The notes under the pieces: model-generated
What the model was told of the DNA's origin: nothing
Databases searched by the model: none
Seen by the model: the letters and a program-made list of their open reading frames with translations, nothing else
Position numbers and translations under genes: made by a program
Shown: positions 26,940 through 37,124 of the stretch, in pieces
How positions within the stretch are numbered: the stretch's first letter is position 1
Layout: every line of letters begins with the position of its first letter
From: an uncultured Lachnospiraceae bacterium
GTDB lineage: Bacteria > Bacillota > Clostridia > Lachnospirales > Lachnospiraceae
Length of the DNA: 64,000 nt
Reading direction: 5' to 3'
NCBI GenBank assembly: GCA_910578115.1
Contig: CAJTPO010000002.1
Coordinates: forward strand, 144,541 to 208,540

Positions 26940-27500
26940 TTGAATATAGTAGCTACACAGATGGTGATGGCAGCTGCGGAAATGGAGCCCAGGCTTTTTG
27001 ACCTGGATATGCAGCTGCTGAGCGATGCGGTATTGATGATCATCGCTGTGTTTGCGTTGTTCTTGATCGCGTCCCACTCCCTGTTTAATCCGGTACGGAA
27101 TATGATGCAGAGCAGACAGGACCGGATCAAGAGCGAACTCGACACGGCTGCGGCTGATATGGCGCAGGCGAAGGCGTTGAAGGAAGAGTATGAGACCAAG
27201 TTAAGAGAGATCAACAAGGAAGCGGAAGAGATCCTTGGTGAAGCGCGCAGGAAAGCTCTGGCGAACGAGAACAAGATCGTTTCGGAAGCGAAGGAAGAAG
27301 CTGCCCGGATCATCGAGAGAGCCGGCGTGGAAGCTGAACTGGAGAGAAATAAAGCTGCAGATGAAGTGAAGCGCGAGATGGTAGTACTGGCATCCCTGAT
27401 GGCAGGCAAGGTTGTGAATGCAGCCATTGATACGACTGTTCAGGACACTTTGATCGAAGAAACTTTGAAAGAAATGGGTGAGAGCACATGGCTAAGCTAA
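26940..27500 (+). CDS. atpF: ATP synthase subunit b
   Basis: 186 residues: a membrane helix at about 27-46 (AVLMIIAVFALFLIASHSL) and a long charged coiled coil forming the peripheral stalk. TTG start at 26940, nine bases after AAAGGAGG, is well placed. Ends 13 bases inside the next gene. Confidence 0.93.
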   Translation: MNIVATQMVMAAAEMEPRLFDLDMQLLSDAVLMIIAVFALFLIASHSLFNPVRNMMQSRQDRIKSELDTAAADMAQAKALKEEYETKLREINKEAEEILGEARRKALANENKIVSEAKEEAARIIERAGVEAELERNKAADEVKREMVVLASLMAGKVVNAAIDTTVQDTLIEETLKEMGESTWLS

Positions 27501-28033
27501 TTTCAAAGACGTATGGCGACGCGCTCTTTGAGCTTGCGGTAGAGCAGGATAAAGTGGACGCGTTATTGGAAGAAATAGAGCAGTTGAAACGGGTGCTTTC
27601 AGAGAATGAGGAATTTGGCAGACTGATGAATCATCCGAAGGTCATCAAAGAGGAGAAGATCCAGGTTGCCAGAAATGTGTTCGAAGGCAGGATGTCAAAT
27701 GAGCTGCTGGGATTTCTGACCATCATCATTTCCAAAGATCGTTACAGGGAGATTGATGCAATTCTCGACTATTTTATTGCGGAAGTGAAGCAGTATAAAG
27801 GAATCGGGGTTGCCACTGTGACTACGGCTGTTCCCCTGCGGTTGGAACAGCGCAGGAAGATTGAGCAGAGACTGCTTGCCACGACTTCCTATAAGAAGAT
27901 GGAAATGAAGTATCTGCTGGATAAGTCTCTGATCGGCGGTATGGTAATCCGTATCGGTGACAGAGTGGTGGACAGCAGTATCAGTACAAAATTAAACGAA
28001 CTGCAGAAGGAATTGCTGAAAGTTCAGTTATAA
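27488..28033 (+). CDS. atpH: ATP synthase subunit delta
   Basis: 181 residues, the OSCP-type cap joining stalk b to the F1 head. Begins AKLISKTYGDALFELAVEQ; the C-terminal part has the family pattern LIGGMVIRIGDRVVDSSI. Overlaps atpF by 13 bases. Confidence 0.95.
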   Translation: MAKLISKTYGDALFELAVEQDKVDALLEEIEQLKRVLSENEEFGRLMNHPKVIKEEKIQVARNVFEGRMSNELLGFLTIIISKDRYREIDAILDYFIAEVKQYKGIGVATVTTAVPLRLEQRRKIEQRLLATTSYKKMEMKYLLDKSLIGGMVIRIGDRVVDSSISTKLNELQKELLKVQL

Positions 28034-28065
28034 ACCAAAATCTAGAAGAAAGGTGCGTATGATCC

Positions 28066-29574
28066 ATGAATTTAAGACCAGAAGAGATCAGTTCAGTCAT
28101 AAAGGATCAAATCAAGAGATATGCCGCAGACCTGGAAGTATCCGATGTGGGTACTGTTATTCAGGTTGCCGACGGTATCGCTCGTGTGCACGGACTTGAG
28201 AATGCCATGCAGGGAGAGCTGTTGGAGTTCCCCGGCGAGGTTTACGGTATGGTACTTAACCTGGAAGAAGATAATGTTGGTGCGGTTCTTCTCGGAAGCC
28301 AGCACAACATCAATGAGGGGGATATCGTAAAGACTACAGGACGAGTGGTTGAGGTACCTGTAGGTGACTGCATGCTCGGGCGTGTTGTGAATGCCCTTGG
28401 ACAGCCGATTGACGGCAAAGGGCCGATCCAGACTGATAAATATCGTAAAATTGAGAGAGTTGCATCCGGCGTTATCACAAGAAAATCCGTAGATACACCG
28501 CTGCAGACAGGTATCAAGGCTATTGACGCCATGGTGCCGATCGGAAGAGGACAGCGTGAGCTGATCATCGGCGACAGACAGACCGGTAAGACAGCGATCG
28601 CTATTGATACCATTATCAATCAGAAGGGGCAGGGCGTGAAATGTATCTATGTTGCCATAGGACAGAAGGCATCCACGGTTGCTTCTATTGTTAAGACTTT
28701 GACGGAGTACGGCGCGATGGGCTACACCACTGTAGTTGCCGCTACGGCCAGTGAGCTTGCACCGCTGCAGTACATAGCTCCTTATTCGGGCTGTGCCATC
28801 GGTGAAGAGTGGATGGAGAACGGCGAGGATGTGCTGGTGGTATATGATGACCTGAGCAAACATGCCGCTGCTTACCGTACACTTTCCCTGCTGCTCAAGA
28901 GACCGCCGGGACGTGAGGCATATCCTGGTGACGTATTCTATCTGCATTCCAGACTGCTGGAGCGTGCAGCGAGAATGAACGAAGAGTACGGCGGCGGTTC
29001 CCTGACGGCGCTTCCCATTATCGAGACGCAGGCAGGCGACGTTTCAGCCTATATTCCGACCAACGTTATCTCTATTACCGATGGACAGATCTATCTGGAA
29101 ACTGAAATGTTCAACTCCGGTTTCAGACCGGCAGTTAACGCGGGTCTTTCCGTGTCCCGTGTAGGCGGATCCGCACAGATCAAGGCGATGAAGAAGATCG
29201 CGGCGCCGATCCGTACAGAGCTTGCACAGTACCGTGAGCTGGCAGCATTCTCACAGTTCGGTTCCGAATTGGATGCCGATACGAAGGAGAAGCTGGCACA
29301 GGGTGAGCGGATCAAGGAAGTATTGAAGCAGGCGCAGTATCAGCCCATGCCGGTACAGTATCAGGTTATCATCATTTATGTGGTGACGAACAAGTATCTG
29401 ATCGATGTTCCGGTGGAGGATGTTACCAGATTTGAGCAGGAACTGTTCGAATTCCTGGATACCAAATATCCTGAGGTGCCGAATGCGATTGCACAGGAGA
29501 AGCAGATCTCCGATGAGACGGATGCGAAGCTTAAGAAAGCGGTAGAAGAGTTCAAGGCGCAGTTTAAATTTTAA
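28066..29574 (+). CDS. atpA: ATP synthase subunit alpha
   Basis: 502 residues, the regulatory nucleotide-binding subunit of F1. P-loop GDRQTGKT near residue 169; signature region PAVNAGLSVSRVGGSAQ. Full length for the family. Confidence 0.97.
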   Translation: MNLRPEEISSVIKDQIKRYAADLEVSDVGTVIQVADGIARVHGLENAMQGELLEFPGEVYGMVLNLEEDNVGAVLLGSQHNINEGDIVKTTGRVVEVPVGDCMLGRVVNALGQPIDGKGPIQTDKYRKIERVASGVITRKSVDTPLQTGIKAIDAMVPIGRGQRELIIGDRQTGKTAIAIDTIINQKGQGVKCIYVAIGQKASTVASIVKTLTEYGAMGYTTVVAATASELAPLQYIAPYSGCAIGEEWMENGEDVLVVYDDLSKHAAAYRTLSLLLKRPPGREAYPGDVFYLHSRLLERAARMNEEYGGGSLTALPIIETQAGDVSAYIPTNVISITDGQIYLETEMFNSGFRPAVNAGLSVSRVGGSAQIKAMKKIAAPIRTELAQYRELAAFSQFGSELDADTKEKLAQGERIKEVLKQAQYQPMPVQYQVIIIYVVTNKYLIDVPVEDVTRFEQELFEFLDTKYPEVPNAIAQEKQISDETDAKLKKAVEEFKAQFKF

Positions 29575-29597
29575 TAAAGAAAGAAGTAGGTGACGCT

Positions 29598-30461
29598 ATG
29601 GCCTCAATGAGAGACATTAAAAGGCGTAAAGGCAGTATTCAGAGTACTCAGCAGATTACCAAAGCCATGAAACTTGTTTCTACCGTTAAGCTGCAGAGGG
29701 CAAAACAGCGTGCGGAGCAGTCCAAGGCATACTTCAACTGTATGTACGAGACGGTGACTTCCATGCTTGCGCGGACCGGAGGCTTGAATCATCCGTATCT
29801 GAGAGCAGGACAGTCCGGTAAGAAGGCAGTGGTCGTGATCACTTCCAACAGAGGTCTTGCGGGCGGCTATAACTCCAACATCATCAAGCTGATCACGAAG
29901 GGGGACTTCCGGAAGGAAGATCTGGAGATCTATGCGATCGGCAAGAAGGGGAAGGATGCATTGCAGAGGGGCGGCTACCACATTGTGGCGGACGATCCGG
30001 ATATTATAGAGGAGCCTTCCTATGTGGATGCGATGGCGATTACCGACCAGCTGCTGAAATCCTATGCGGACGGCGAAGTCGGCGAGATCTATCTGGCCTA
30101 TACCGGATTTAAGAACACGGTCGTGCATGAGCCGACACTGCTCAAGCTGCTTCCCGTGGAAGCGGCGAAAGAGGGAGAGAGTGCACAGAGCACAGGCAGC
30201 CGGGCGATGATGAATTTTGAGCCGGAAGACGAAGAGGCGCTTAATATGATCATCCCGAAGTATGTTACCAGCCTGATCTACGGGGGCTTGGTAGAGGCTG
30301 CGGCCAGTGAGAACGGTGCGAGAATGCAGGCGATGGATTCCGCAACAAGCAATGCTGAGGAAATGATAGATCAGCTATCACTGATGTACAACAGAGCACG
30401 TCAGGGATCTATTACGCAGGAATTAACAGAAATTATCGCAGGTGCAAATGCAATCTCATAA
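29598..30461 (+). CDS. atpG: ATP synthase subunit gamma
   Basis: 287-residue central shaft. The N-terminal helix MRDIKRRKGSIQSTQQITKA and the C-terminal helix (MYNRARQGSITQELTEII) form the coiled coil that turns inside the F1 head. Confidence 0.96.
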   Translation: MASMRDIKRRKGSIQSTQQITKAMKLVSTVKLQRAKQRAEQSKAYFNCMYETVTSMLARTGGLNHPYLRAGQSGKKAVVVITSNRGLAGGYNSNIIKLITKGDFRKEDLEIYAIGKKGKDALQRGGYHIVADDPDIIEEPSYVDAMAITDQLLKSYADGEVGEIYLAYTGFKNTVVHEPTLLKLLPVEAAKEGESAQSTGSRAMMNFEPEDEEALNMIIPKYVTSLIYGGLVEAAASENGARMQAMDSATSNAEEMIDQLSLMYNRARQGSITQELTEIIAGANAIS

Positions 30462-30521
30462 AAATTGGAAGAATGCACAACTGTGAGTTTGATGAATAAA
30501 AATGAGTGAAAGGAAAGAGAG

Positions 30522-31925
30522 ATGGCAGAAGTTAAGACAAGTGAAAATCTTGGAAAAATCACTCAGATCATCGGTGCCGTACTTGATATAAAATTTTCGG
30601 CAGGCAATATGCCGGAAATCAATGACGCGATCAAAATTCCTCTGAAAGACGGTAAGGAACTGGTCGTGGAGGTATCACAGCATCTGGGTGACGATACGGT
30701 AAGATGTATCGCTATGGGTTCTACCGACGGACTCGTGAGAGGTATGGATGCGGTTTCTACAGGCGCTCCGATCACGGTTCCTGTCGGTGAAAATACATTG
30801 GGACGTATCTTCAACGTTTTGGGACAGCCGATCGACAATATCGAGGCGCCCACGGACGTATTCTATGAGCCGATCCACAGACCTGCACCGAAATTCGAGG
30901 AGCAGGCTACGGAGACGGAACTTCTGGAGACGGGTATCAAGGTCGTTGACCTGCTGTGCCCTTACCAGAAGGGTGGTAAGATCGGACTTTTCGGCGGTGC
31001 GGGTGTAGGTAAGACCGTATTGATCCAGGAGCTGATCCGTAATATCGCGACAGAGCACGGCGGTTATTCCGTGTTCACCGGTGTTGGAGAGCGTACAAGA
31101 GAAGGTAACGACCTGTACCATGAAATGAGAGAGTCGGGCGTTATTGATAAGACAACGATGGTGTTTGGACAGATGAACGAGCCGCCGGGAGCCAGAATGA
31201 GAGTGGGACTGACCGGTCTGACGATGGCAGAGTATTTCCGTGACAAGGGCGGTAAGGACGTGCTGCTGTTCATTGACAATATTTTCCGTTTTACACAGGC
31301 AGGTTCCGAGGTGTCCGCGCTGCTTGGCCGTATGCCCTCGGCGGTTGGTTACCAGCCTACGCTGCAGACGGAGATGGGCGCTCTGCAGGAGCGTATCACA
31401 TCCACAAAGAGCGGTTCCATCACTTCCGTTCAGGCCGTATACGTGCCTGCGGATGACTTGACTGACCCGGCTCCGGCTACTACGTTCGCGCATCTGGATG
31501 CGACTACCGTATTGTCCAGATCGATCGTAGAGCTTGGTATCTATCCGGCAGTTGACCCGCTGGAGTCCACTTCCAGAATCCTGGATCCGAGAATTGTCGG
31601 TCAGGAGCATTACGAGGTTGCCAGAGGCGTGCAGGAGATTCTGCAGAAGTATAAAGAACTGCAGGATATCATCGCGATCCTTGGTATGGACGAACTTTCC
31701 GAGGAAGATAAGCTGGTCGTTTCCCGTGCGAGAAAGGTGCAGAGATTCCTGTCTCAGCCGTTCTTCGTAGCAGGACAGTTTACCGGTCTGGAAGGTAAGT
31801 ATGTGCCGATCGCAGAGACGATCCGCAGCTTTAAAGAGATCCTGGAAGGTAAGCATGACGAGGTTCCGGAGAGTTATTTCCTGAATGCAGGAAGCATCGA
31901 CGATGTACTCGCACGCATGAAATAA
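30522..31925 (+). CDS. atpD: ATP synthase subunit beta
   Basis: 467-residue catalytic subunit. Walker A GGAGVGKT near residue 158, catalytic GERTREG segment and DELSEED motif. Full length. Confidence 0.98.
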   Translation: MAEVKTSENLGKITQIIGAVLDIKFSAGNMPEINDAIKIPLKDGKELVVEVSQHLGDDTVRCIAMGSTDGLVRGMDAVSTGAPITVPVGENTLGRIFNVLGQPIDNIEAPTDVFYEPIHRPAPKFEEQATETELLETGIKVVDLLCPYQKGGKIGLFGGAGVGKTVLIQELIRNIATEHGGYSVFTGVGERTREGNDLYHEMRESGVIDKTTMVFGQMNEPPGARMRVGLTGLTMAEYFRDKGGKDVLLFIDNIFRFTQAGSEVSALLGRMPSAVGYQPTLQTEMGALQERITSTKSGSITSVQAVYVPADDLTDPAPATTFAHLDATTVLSRSIVELGIYPAVDPLESTSRILDPRIVGQEHYEVARGVQEILQKYKELQDIIAILGMDELSEEDKLVVSRARKVQRFLSQPFFVAGQFTGLEGKYVPIAETIRSFKEILEGKHDEVPESYFLNAGSIDDVLARMK

Positions 31926-31991
31926 TAATGCGAAGACATGCATTTTCGATGGCTTTGGCAGCGTCTGAAGTTAGATGAAAGCAGGTAGTGT

Positions 31992-32399
31992 ATGGCTGAT
32001 GATAGAAATTTCACATTAAAAATTATTACACCGGACAGAGTTTTCTATGAGGAACAGGTTTCCATGGTGGAATTCAATACGGTGGAAGGAGAGGTCGGCG
32101 TCTATAAAGATCATATTCCGATGACGATGATCATTGCACCGGGCATCCTGACGATCACGAAAGACGGTGAGATCCTGGAAGCTGCTCTGCATGCGGGCTT
32201 TGTAGAAGTCCTGCAGGAGAAGGTGACCATTCTTGCCGAGATCATTGAGTGGCCGTCGGAGATCGATCTGTCGCGTGCCGAGAGTTCCAGATCACGCGCG
32301 GAAGAGCGAATCAGAGAACATGCACCGGGAACGGATATGAACAGAGCCGAGTTGTCTTTGAAGCGTGCGGTAGCCAGAATAGAAGCTGTTCGGAAATAA
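31992..32399 (+). CDS. atpC: ATP synthase subunit epsilon
   Basis: 135 residues: N-terminal beta sandwich (EGEVGVYKDHIPMTMII) and a C-terminal helical pair with many Arg/Glu. Last gene of the operon. Confidence 0.95.
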   Translation: MADDRNFTLKIITPDRVFYEEQVSMVEFNTVEGEVGVYKDHIPMTMIIAPGILTITKDGEILEAALHAGFVEVLQEKVTILAEIIEWPSEIDLSRAESSRSRAEERIREHAPGTDMNRAELSLKRAVARIEAVRK

Positions 32400-32413
32400 A
32401 AGGACAAAATTTT

Positions 32414-32438
32414 AAGGCGGGAGAAATCCCGCCTTTTA
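32414..32438. terminator. terminator of the ATP synthase operon
   Basis: AAGGCGGGA/TCCCGCCTT with a 4-base loop and a T run. The AAGGCG-rich stem with T-rich flank may also serve the converging surface gene. Confidence 0.9.
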
Positions 32439-32482
32439 TAATGGTAGAGAAGTGTCTGTATCAGATATTTCAGACGATACGG

Positions 32483-35092
32483 TCAGTCTCTGCTCCGTCT
32501 TGTAATAAATAACGACAGCATACAGATCACAGTAACAGCCAACAGCAGGGCCAGAACGATCATAATACCTGTTGCCACACTGGGGCCGCTGTGTGTCTGC
32601 GAAGTTTCCGTGGTTTCCGGAAGCGCAGATCTGTCGGACGGCAGGTCAATATAGGCGATGGCGTAAGGAGAGAATCTGTCGGTGGAAAAGGTGATTGTGT
32701 CCGGGTCCTTATCTTCATCTATAAGTTCGGCATATTCCTGAGTGCCATCCGCGGCGGTGTGAAGTCGTAAAATATAGAATCTGCGGTTTTCCGACTTTAA
32801 GTCTTCCGGAAGATTGAGTTTCACTGTGAGCATAGAAGGAAGCTCGGTAATCATATTCGTATCATTCTGATTTGACTCCAGGAGTGAGATTTCGAAATAT
32901 TGACCGATCTGCATACCGGGCATCTTATGTTCTTCAAATAACTTCTGTGTAGTCTCGGGCATTTCATCATCGATGCGCTCTATATGAAAGTTCAGGGCGA
33001 CCGGATTTTTTCCAAGCAGCATCTCAATTTTATCTTCTGCGCTCAGAAGATGGTCAAGTACGATCTCGAAGTTAGAGACGCTGGAAGCTTCATAGAAGCT
33101 GACGGAGGTTGTTTCCTGAACATCATCGGCAAAATCATTGTGGATCGTCACCTGTAGATCACCGTTTGCCAGGGCGCCGAGCATCAATTCTCTGTCGTTG
33201 TTTTCAGAGATCAGTCTTCGCGCTTCTTCCACGGGAGTATTAAGGCGCTGGAGTGTACCCGTCAAAGTATCCGCTTCCACGGACGAAGGCGGCTGGATCG
33301 GCCTGGCGTCATTGACCGGCGTTTTGTCGGATGAACCGGAGGAGACGGAAGCATTTGTATCTGTTTTGCCGGAGGGGGCTGTATCTGCCGGCTTTGTATG
33401 ATTGCTTTCCGCCTTGGGAAGCGGTGCAAAATCTGCGACAATCGTATGATTATCTTTTATGTTGGTAAAACTGTAGGAGGACACTGCTCCTATTGGATTT
33501 CCGTCAACATATATGGAGCTGATTTGATAGCCGCTCCTGGGAACGATAGAATATAAGATTCCGGATCCCTCCGCAACGCTGGTTCTGCCTTCCGGTGTGA
33601 TTGCACCGTTGGGAGACGTGACGGATGCGGCCACAATATAAGTAACGGTTGTTTTCTTCTCGAAAGCAGCCGATAGACACATATCTCTCGTTATGTTATT
33701 CACGAAATATTCCCGGTCCGTACTGATGATATTGCCATTCTCCGCCCAGCCGATAAACTGATATCCCTGAAAAGGATCAGCTGTTATTTTAATGTTGCTG
33801 CCTTTATCATAGGTGCCCTGTCCCGACAGGAGGCCTGTATCTGCCGGCGTGCAGTTGAGGGTGAGATGGAATTTATTCTGTGAGAACATGGCGGTGAGAT
33901 CTCGGGCCTGCGTAACTTTATTCAAGTGCAGTTTTGTGTCAGTACTTACAATAATTCCGTTTTCCATCCAGTAGTCAAATTGGTAACCGTCTTTCGCAGC
34001 GGCCTCCAGGGTTATGCTTTCTCCATAACCAATGGTTCTGCTTTCGGTGGCCGTGCCGGCATTGCTGTTGTTGACATGAACATCGATCCGGCAGCTGACA
34101 GGTTTAAAGACAGCCGTATAGGTTCTGTCACTGCGGATATTATTGACGACAAACTGGGAATTGTGGGAAACGATGTTACCGTCCAGTGACCACCCGTCGA
34201 AGACAAAGCCGTTATGCGGAGCAGCGGAGATCACGGCATACCCGCCCTCCTCTACGATGCCGCTCCCGTATACGGTACCGCCATTGCCGGGGGAAGCCTC
34301 TACCCGTATGAAATAACTGGATTTCTGCAGAGATACCAGTGCTGTTGCACTGAATCTGTTGTCCTGTTTGGAAACGGCTTTTATCACCAGCGAGGATGCC
34401 GTTTCGTCCGACGCGACGGTCAGGATACCGTTCTCGTCAATCAAAGTACTGCGGCTCTTCTGTCCGGAAACGCTCCAGTTTACATCACGACTGTAATCAT
34501 TCTCTCCAGCCACGGAAGCCGTGAAGGAGCAGGTTGAACCTTTAGAAGCAACACATGTTCCGGGAGAGATGCTGACGGATGTGATTATGGGAGGTGCCGG
34601 AGCCTTATCTCTGATTTCCAGAGTAATATTGACCTGAATGCCACGTTCGAAATAAGGGTCTGTCGTATCGCTGAACAGAAGAAAACTGTTGTAAGATCCG
34701 GGGGCCAGGGATGTATCCGCCTCAACGGTGAAAATACAGGAGTCGCCCGGGTTTATCATGCAATCATCCGGGGCATCGATGGAAATGAAGTCGTAATAAT
34801 CGAATTCATACCATAAAAGTTCGAGATCCGTCGCCCCGTTATTCGCCAGAGCGATATCCTGTCCCACAGCAGGCATTCCCTGTTCCAGGGAGCCGAAACT
34901 GATCTGTGTCTTGTCGGCCGTCAAGCCGTTTTCACCTGCACGCTCTGCCGCATCCCGCTCCCGCTCGAATCCGCCTTCGACCGGGGCGGTACCTGTGCCG
35001 CTCTCGGAAGCATGGCTCGGGAAAATGGAAAAACAAAGGATGAGCAACGCCGACAGGCATATTCCAAAGCGATGGTAAGTCATACGTTTCAT
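32483..35092 (-). CDS. membrane-anchored surface protein with four Bacterial-repeat domains
   Basis: 869 residues from the ATG at 35092, where AGGAGG lies eight bases upstream; the open frame to 35311 has no ribosome site. Signal peptide (to about 29, SHASES), an Ig-like domain (about 60-165), a Big-type domain (about 170-260), four InlB-B/Flg_new-like repeats (about 265-560; each with GGTV or GTAT, then a GYQF-WMENG/FDGW core), a linker, and an unrecognised domain (about 600-820). It ends in one membrane helix (GIMIVLALLLAVTVICML) and RRSRD. No LPXTG, so it is anchored by the helix rather than by sortase. Adhesion is a guess. Confidence 0.85.
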   Translation of the reverse strand: MKRMTYHRFGICLSALLILCFSIFPSHASESGTGTAPVEGGFERERDAAERAGENGLTADKTQISFGSLEQGMPAVGQDIALANNGATDLELLWYEFDYYDFISIDAPDDCMINPGDSCIFTVEADTSLAPGSYNSFLLFSDTTDPYFERGIQVNITLEIRDKAPAPPIITSVSISPGTCVASKGSTCSFTASVAGENDYSRDVNWSVSGQKSRSTLIDENGILTVASDETASSLVIKAVSKQDNRFSATALVSLQKSSYFIRVEASPGNGGTVYGSGIVEEGGYAVISAAPHNGFVFDGWSLDGNIVSHNSQFVVNNIRSDRTYTAVFKPVSCRIDVHVNNSNAGTATESRTIGYGESITLEAAAKDGYQFDYWMENGIIVSTDTKLHLNKVTQARDLTAMFSQNKFHLTLNCTPADTGLLSGQGTYDKGSNIKITADPFQGYQFIGWAENGNIISTDREYFVNNITRDMCLSAAFEKKTTVTYIVAASVTSPNGAITPEGRTSVAEGSGILYSIVPRSGYQISSIYVDGNPIGAVSSYSFTNIKDNHTIVADFAPLPKAESNHTKPADTAPSGKTDTNASVSSGSSDKTPVNDARPIQPPSSVEADTLTGTLQRLNTPVEEARRLISENNDRELMLGALANGDLQVTIHNDFADDVQETTSVSFYEASSVSNFEIVLDHLLSAEDKIEMLLGKNPVALNFHIERIDDEMPETTQKLFEEHKMPGMQIGQYFEISLLESNQNDTNMITELPSMLTVKLNLPEDLKSENRRFYILRLHTAADGTQEYAELIDEDKDPDTITFSTDRFSPYAIAYIDLPSDRSALPETTETSQTHSGPSVATGIMIVLALLLAVTVICMLSLFITRRSRD

Positions 35093-35200
35093 GCATTTAC
35101 CTCCTTTCAAACTGTTTGTCACAGCCAGGCAGGTGTGAACTGCAACAAATAATGGACCAATTCTCTTATATTTTAGAAATTTGTTATGTCGTTTACTATA

Positions 35201-35229
35201 ACTATAGCATGAAAAAAATGTCCATTCAA
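35201..35229 (-). promoter_or_regulatory. promoter of the surface protein gene
   Basis: Minus-strand TTGAAT (35224-35229), 17-base spacer, TATAGT (35201-35206), about 110 bases before the ATG. Confidence 0.65.
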
Positions 35230-35339
35230 TTATAAAAGTATATTCAGGGTGGTGGCCGCACTTTTTGTGCGCCATCTTTTGCATGCTGCATATGATAGAG
35301 TAAAAAGACACTTAAGTTGGGCCAGAATGGGGGATCAAT

Positions 35340-35714
35340 ATGAATCAATCGAGAATATTACCTTTCTATATGGCATATCCGCTGCCCATGTATTACCAGC
35401 AGGAGGACAGTGTGACACGTGATCTGGAATATCTGCAGCAGATGTATCCGTCCCAGGCGAGAAAATTCCAGAAAACCATTGCAGAGACGCTGGATCACAT
35501 CGATTATGAAGGAAGCATGATTTATGACGAATATCCGGATAAATGGCAGATCTACAGGCTTACGCATATGATCACAGACAAGATCCGCAATTCGGGAGAA
35601 GGGGAGCCGGTGGAGGAGGACTGGAATAAAACGACGGAGTTTGTCCAGATACTCTTATGCTATGAGATCTACAGAAGACGCCACTCCAATAACAACGGAA
35701 TCTTAAAATTTTAG
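35340..35714 (+). CDS. hypothetical cytoplasmic protein
   Basis: 124 residues, no signal or membrane segment. Tyr/Met-rich start (MAYPLPMYYQQED) and a helical remainder (TAETLDHIDYEG-type, ILLCYEIYRRRH). No named family recognised. Codon use looks like the neighbours and the frame is well bounded, so it is probably real. Confidence 0.75.
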   Translation: MNQSRILPFYMAYPLPMYYQQEDSVTRDLEYLQQMYPSQARKFQKTIAETLDHIDYEGSMIYDEYPDKWQIYRLTHMITDKIRNSGEGEPVEEDWNKTTEFVQILLCYEIYRRRHSNNNGILKF

Positions 35715-35824
35715 TTGAGGTTTTACGGTATTCTTATTACAATAGAAACAGACTGTATCATTAGAACTGCCGGGGAAGACGGACAAGATGCCGGGCTCAT
35801 GATTCGGCGGTGACAGGAGGCGGA

Positions 35825-37018
35825 ATGCGGGAAGAACTGAAGAAGCTTTTGGAGGATACTGTGAATGAAGGGCTTTACCGGATCACGATCAGTAATCCCA
35901 GAAGGAAAGAGAAAGCATTTAAGATAAAGATACGGCCGGTTATGGTTAAGGGTGCGCTCCTTTTTCAGGAAACATTGTATGAAGGAACCAAAGTGTTTCA
36001 TGAGAATCGGGACGGCAGGATCATGATCGACCGCATAGAAGACCTGCTTATCCAGGACTATAAGCAGTGTGAGCTGGAACATCAGGATTGTCGGGCAACG
36101 GTCCTGGTCAGCAAAAAGGGCAGGATAAAGATCAACCGGAAAAGGACCGGGGATGTCGGAAAAGGGCTGGAAACATCCGCACGGATTCGGATGGCGCATA
36201 ACAGGGTGAAGAAATATATTCTGGAAGAAGGAATTCCGGTCCCGTTTCTGGTTGATCTGGGGGTACAGACACAGGATGGGCGGGTGGTACATGCCAAGTA
36301 TGACAAATTCAGGCAGATCAACCGTTTTCTGGAATTTATCGAGGATATTCTGCCAACACTCTCAAAGGAGAGAACAGTGCGCATCATCGATTTCGGATGC
36401 GGAAAATCTTATCTGACCTTTGCCATGTACTATTATCTGCATGAATTAAAAGAATACGATGTGCAGATTACGGGGCTGGATCTGAAGGAGGATGTGATCG
36501 ATCACTGTAATCGATTGAGCGAGAAGTATGGATATGACAGTCTGCATTTTCTGAAAGGGGATATCGCGGCGTATGAGGGGCAGGGTTCTGTTGATATGGT
36601 CGTGACGCTCCATGCCTGTGATACGGCTACAGACCATGCGCTGGCCAAAGCGGTCCGCTGGAATGCGGCGGTGATCTTATCTGTGCCCTGCTGTCAGCAC
36701 GAGGTAAACCGACAGATCAGGTGTGAGGAGCTTGCACCTGTGTTAAAGTATGGGATCATCAAGGAACGCATTGCTGCGTTGGTTACGGATGCCTTTCGGG
36801 CGCAGCTGCTGGAAACAGAAGGATATGACGTGGATATTCTGGAATTTATCGATATGGAACACACGCCGAAGAACCTTTTGATCCGTGCCGTAAAGCAGGA
36901 TACGGGGAGCAGCAGGAGAAGAAAGCAGGAGAAGACGGGAGAGAAGATTGCACAGACGGCAGAGTTTCTGCATATAAAACCTACGCTGCAGTCACTGTTG
37001 GCAAAAGAAGAAGGATGA
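35825..37018 (+). CDS. class I SAM-dependent methyltransferase
   Basis: 397 residues. Start at ATG 35825, directly after AGGAGG; a GTG at 35810 lies before the site. The SAM loop is DFGCGKSYLTF (near residue 190), with acidic LDLKED and a post-motif HACDTATDHAL, PCCQHEVNRQI. This is the Methyltransf_32 pattern; related proteins are thought to act on RNA or unknown substrates. The N-terminal 160 residues and a Lys-rich C-terminus are family extras. Confidence 0.82.
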   Translation: MREELKKLLEDTVNEGLYRITISNPRRKEKAFKIKIRPVMVKGALLFQETLYEGTKVFHENRDGRIMIDRIEDLLIQDYKQCELEHQDCRATVLVSKKGRIKINRKRTGDVGKGLETSARIRMAHNRVKKYILEEGIPVPFLVDLGVQTQDGRVVHAKYDKFRQINRFLEFIEDILPTLSKERTVRIIDFGCGKSYLTFAMYYYLHELKEYDVQITGLDLKEDVIDHCNRLSEKYGYDSLHFLKGDIAAYEGQGSVDMVVTLHACDTATDHALAKAVRWNAAVILSVPCCQHEVNRQIRCEELAPVLKYGIIKERIAALVTDAFRAQLLETEGYDVDILEFIDMEHTPKNLLIRAVKQDTGSSRRRKQEKTGEKIAQTAEFLHIKPTLQSLLAKEEG

Positions 37019-37124
37019 GAGAACAGTTACCTGCCATATCGTGTGCGCTGCAGACACAGGAGTGGTCCTGTTCTGAGCGGTTCAGAGAAAAGCGCACGAA
37101 AACAAAACGGAAACGAGGAATAAA